Source: Poecilobothrus nobilitatus (Eukaryota > Arthropoda > Insecta > Diptera > Dolichopodidae). Taken from it: a stretch of DNA of 64,000 nucleotides. How positions within the stretch are numbered: the stretch's first letter is position 1; every line of letters begins with the position of its first letter. Below are positions 60,689 through 64,000 of this stretch, piece after piece. The notes beneath the pieces were generated by a model, which ran no database searches, was not told the origin of the DNA, and saw only the letters and a list, made by a program, of their open reading frames with translations. Both the position numbers and the translations under genes were made by a program. The stretch is taken from assembly GCA_947095535.1 (NCBI GenBank), contig OX352774.1, forward strand, positions 4,650,001 through 4,714,000, read 5' to 3'.

Positions 60689-62159
60689 ATATAAGCTTTC
60701 CTTGTTTCTCTGCTACTCACAAATTTTTTCACTCTCTTTTTCCTTATAATAAAATTTCCTATTTTTGTCATTTGATCATTCTTTATAATACTTAGTTAAG
60801 TTTTTCTCTTTATTTTTCGTCCTTTGGATGTGAATCTTTTGTATGTATTTCGATTACGATTAGAACTACTTATAAGTTACTTATTAAATATATTTAACTT
60901 GAAAGAACCACTATAGAGACATTATAATAAATAAAATAAAAAGGGGTTTAATAAAGTATCAAATGATAAGCAAATGATATCAAATTATTTCAGATCATGT
61001 TTAAGTATTTGATCTTTTTAAACTCAGAATTGTCAAATTTTTTGATTCGTAATTGACTCTTTAAAAATATTTTCCCATAACAAACTTATATTCATTCAAT
61101 TTTTAAATATTATAAAGAATAAAGTGTTTACTTATAAGTTTATGAACTGAATCAAGCTTAAGTATATATATATATACTTATATACATATGTATATGTATA
61201 TACTTATAAGTTATAACACATTTCATTGTTTTTGTTTTTATTTCTTTCTTAGATTATCAGAGTTTCAACAAAAAATTTGTACATTATTTTACTATACTTA
61301 TACTTATTTAATAGGTGATCTGTGGTTTGAATTGTGGTAGTAGCAAAGCAACATATGTTTTATTAAAGTTTGTTGTTTTTTATATTTTTTTTTGCTTTTA
61401 TTTGTTTCATTCTACAATTACTTAAAAGATAAAGCAATGAAAAGTCATATGTACTTACAACACAAAATAAAACAAAAAAAAAAAAAAATGAGTAATCACA
61501 CAATGTAAAATAATTTTAAAACCAAAAACAAACACATTTTTAATTGTGACTGAAAATAAAAAAAAAGATAAGACCAAAAACAAAAAAAAAAAATAAATAA
61601 AATGAATCTTTTAGTTTTTATGTTTTGTATTTTTATATGCAAATATGGTATGAAATAAGTAAGCAAGATACAAATAAGTAAGTAAGTGAGTAAATCAACC
61701 CGAACAAGTAGTTAGTAAGTAAGCGCAAGTAAGAAATAAAAAGGAAATCTTTGTTAAGACTGGTTTTTTGAATGATTGAGATAAAAAAAGTGTTTTGTAT
61801 TTTTAGTAGATAAGAATTTTTTTTTATTTCAAATGATATTTTATTATAATAATTATAAATTTATTTATGTTTTAAACGGAATTTAGAAAAGAAAAATTAA
61901 AATGGTGTTTACAATTTTTAACTAAAATGGCAGAAAAAATAACATTAAAAATTTATATATGACGCACTGAATTAAAAAAATTTATTGCACGTTTTTCTAA
62001 TAATTTTTTAAGTTTATAAAAAATGTTATTCCTTATTTCTATCAAGTAACTAATGTGAAAAACAAGTGAAATGATAAGTGCCACATTCTAACAAACTAAT
62101 CTAGAAAATAAAAATTCTTTCGACACAATATTAATTTTCTAACATTTGTGGTTACCTTG
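60689..62159. other. Non-coding AT-rich stretch
   Basis: Many AAGTAAGT units cluster at 61655-61735. No gene recognised. Confidence 0.55.
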
Positions 62160-62520
62160 AATCAGGGTTGAGTACATGATTTTTAATTTCAGAATTCTGC
62201 CTTATAAAATTCTGAGTTGAAAAATTTTCGATTATAAATTTATGCACATTTTCATAAAAAAAAAAAAAAAAAATAGAACCTGCCATCTCGAAATCAAAGC
62301 TAAACAAATTATTGGAATCCTGATTCAAAACCCTGAAACAAAAGCATTTAACTGGTTAAAAAAAAAAACGTTCTGCTAAACAATTTACTGAAAACCTGAA
62401 TTTCTAACCTACTCCTTTCAAAATTTCGCATATTATGTACCTATTTTAGAAAATTCGTATGTATGTACTGAAGCCTAATTTCAACTCTAAAATTTGTCCT
62501 AATTATTTTTTTCCTAGTAT
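62160..62520 (-). repeat. Dispersed repeat C, probable copy 4
   Basis: CTGATTCAAAACCCTGAAAC, CCTACTCCTTTCAAAATTTC and TTTCAACTCTAAAATTTGTC are inverse-type matches to copies 1 and 3. Ends unclear. Confidence 0.45.
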
Positions 62521-64000
62521 TTAAGATGAGGGATAATTAATGGGTATCGTAATACCGAATAAAATTATGTAAACTCAGACCTGTGCAAAATTTTATTTAA
62601 CAACTTATTCAGAATTTTGATACGATCCCCTTGAATCATTATTTTAAAAATTAACAAAGTGTAATTAGTTATGGTTAGTTACAAAGTGGTAAAGCAAAAA
62701 CTATTTTTTGCCAATAGATAAAGGATTGAAGTGAAGGCTTGGTAGTATATAATAAGTATATCTATACATATATAGCCATAGTCATCCATGTATAAATTAG
62801 TTTTCTGAAGCAAAAGGAAGTACTTATAGGATCTTTTTGCGAAAGCTATAGGCAATTTAAACTTCCGAAATCTTACATCGTAGTCTAGAAATTTTAATGT
62901 ACATATTAATTTTTGTTGATTTATTTAAAAAAATAAGCCATATTGTTACTTACTTAACTTGATTTAGAGCAACATTTATGAGCGTTTATAAATATATAGA
63001 ACAACAAATATATTATATATATACAATTTCATCTGCATTAATATATTTTAAAAACGAATCCAATTAATACCTGTTTTAAGAATATATGTTTTAAACAAAT
63101 GCTTAAGTATAACAAGTTAACTTAAGTATATTAAATATTCAAAGAAAAACAAAAAAAAAAGAAAAGCAATATATTAAAAGAAAAATAAGAAGTTTATTCA
63201 TACAATTTACTTTACTTATACTCACTTTTCTGAAACATCCCACAATTTTTCAAGCAAAATTTTAAATAATGCTTTATAACATGATTCTCATAACATATTA
63301 ATTTATTCATTTAATTAAAAATTCTAATGCAATATTAGCAATCTATAGTTACTTACTTTGTAGTTTAAGTTTTATAGTAAATATTAAACAGCACAGAATA
63401 AGTATAGCTAATACAAATAAATTTATTCAATATATTACTTAGTTAATTAAATAAGTATGTAATCCATTACAGGTAAATTTAAACATTCCTTTGTTTTTTA
63501 TTTTATTGGGGTAAAAAAGCAGAATGCTATCTGTCCTATGTCATACTAAGAACTTATATGCATATAAATACTTAGGATGAATTCTAAGGATCCTTTCATT
63601 AAACTAATTAATAAACGTAATGCATTAAAACTACAAAATAACTAATCCTTATTCTTTAAAAAGTCTCAAGTCTAATTTAGTCTTATGTAATTTTAAAACT
63701 TAAGCATAAAATACTTAGATATAAGTAATTACACATATTAAAGTAATCCTATAAATAAAATGATTTGGTTATACTTAAGTATACATATATATATTATGTA
63801 CTTTCATATAGGAGTACATGCAAGTATGTAAATATGTAATTATATATGTATGTATATATATAGTTTGCGTGTTAAAAGACTCTTTAAAATGTCATGTTAA
63901 ATCTGTTAAGAACAAATAATATAAATTCAAACTATTATACAAAATTTCATTATGTGGTCAACCGTACAGATTATGCTTAAAAGGACTAAATAAAAATTTA
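62521..64000. other. Non-coding AT-rich stretch
   Basis: TATG and TA microsatellites near 61160-type composition recur at 63780-63865. A weak combined splice-like ATTACAG|GTAAAT lies at 63471 without a pyrimidine tract. No gene recognised. Confidence 0.5.

Noticed and set aside
60480..60771. Overlapping plus and minus frames of 62-81 codons
   Set aside because: They read through dispersed repeat D and its 19-bp tandem duplication; the other copy of D does not preserve either frame.
61655..61735. Cluster of GTAAGT motifs as a splice-donor array
   Set aside because: They are AAGT microsatellite-like units without acceptors or coding sequence.

Overview
The window reads as very A+T-rich insect euchromatin, most likely from a higher (cyclorrhaphan) fly. 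This is inferred from the many poly-A/poly-T runs of 10-20 bases, TATGTA and TATA microsatellites, a rosa-like Tc1/mariner relic, tRNA-derived SINEs and abundant short inverted-repeat elements. There is no operon, rRNA, tRNA gene, CRISPR array or intact long ORF. The layout fits the inside of very long introns and intergenic DNA.

Genes. Nothing could be named. The best genic evidence is on the minus strand: a recursive-splice-type site at 13145-13153 (T16-CAG|GTAAGC) followed by a GTAAGT donor 66 nt further on; a possible start-codon exon at 21882-21916 inside a longer exon-like block reaching 22380; a possible microexon at 3101-3129; and two short terminal-exon candidates at 41099-41222 and 54799-54945. 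Plus-strand terminal-exon candidates lie at 82-184, 14864-14908, 58611-58703 and 59476-59592. One possible reading is a minus-strand gene starting near 22 kb whose first intron runs left past 13 kb, with other exons or nested genes at 41-60 kb. Splice and start calls are by eye, and product names are withheld.

Mobile DNA dominates. (1) A dead rosa-like mariner at 24774-25665 has perfect 29-bp inverted ends, a deleted N-terminal domain, two frameshifts, a stop and an Asp-to-Glu change in the catalytic triad. (2) Two pogo/Tigger-like MITEs (23325-23927 and, inverted, 39780-40363) have TA target duplications and repeated TAAATGCA-type subterminal motifs. (3) A tRNA-derived SINE family has at least six copies, one with a clean target-site duplication (57745-57944). 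(4) A second composite SINE type occurs in two neighbouring copies (37453-38040). (5) Dispersed family R1 (about 750 bp, GACGGACGGAC block near one end) has five copies. (6) Families C and D and the short pair E are further dispersed repeats. (7) Five fold-back elements occur (195-346, 29024-29514, 34600-34827, 38146-38296, 38920-39070).

The most striking structure is at 18384-20509. A 1.39-kb block (B), also present at 13312-14652, sits between two near-identical direct copies of a 369-bp unit (A): A-B-A. It looks like a recent duplicative insertion made through widely staggered breaks, or else an assembly artefact.
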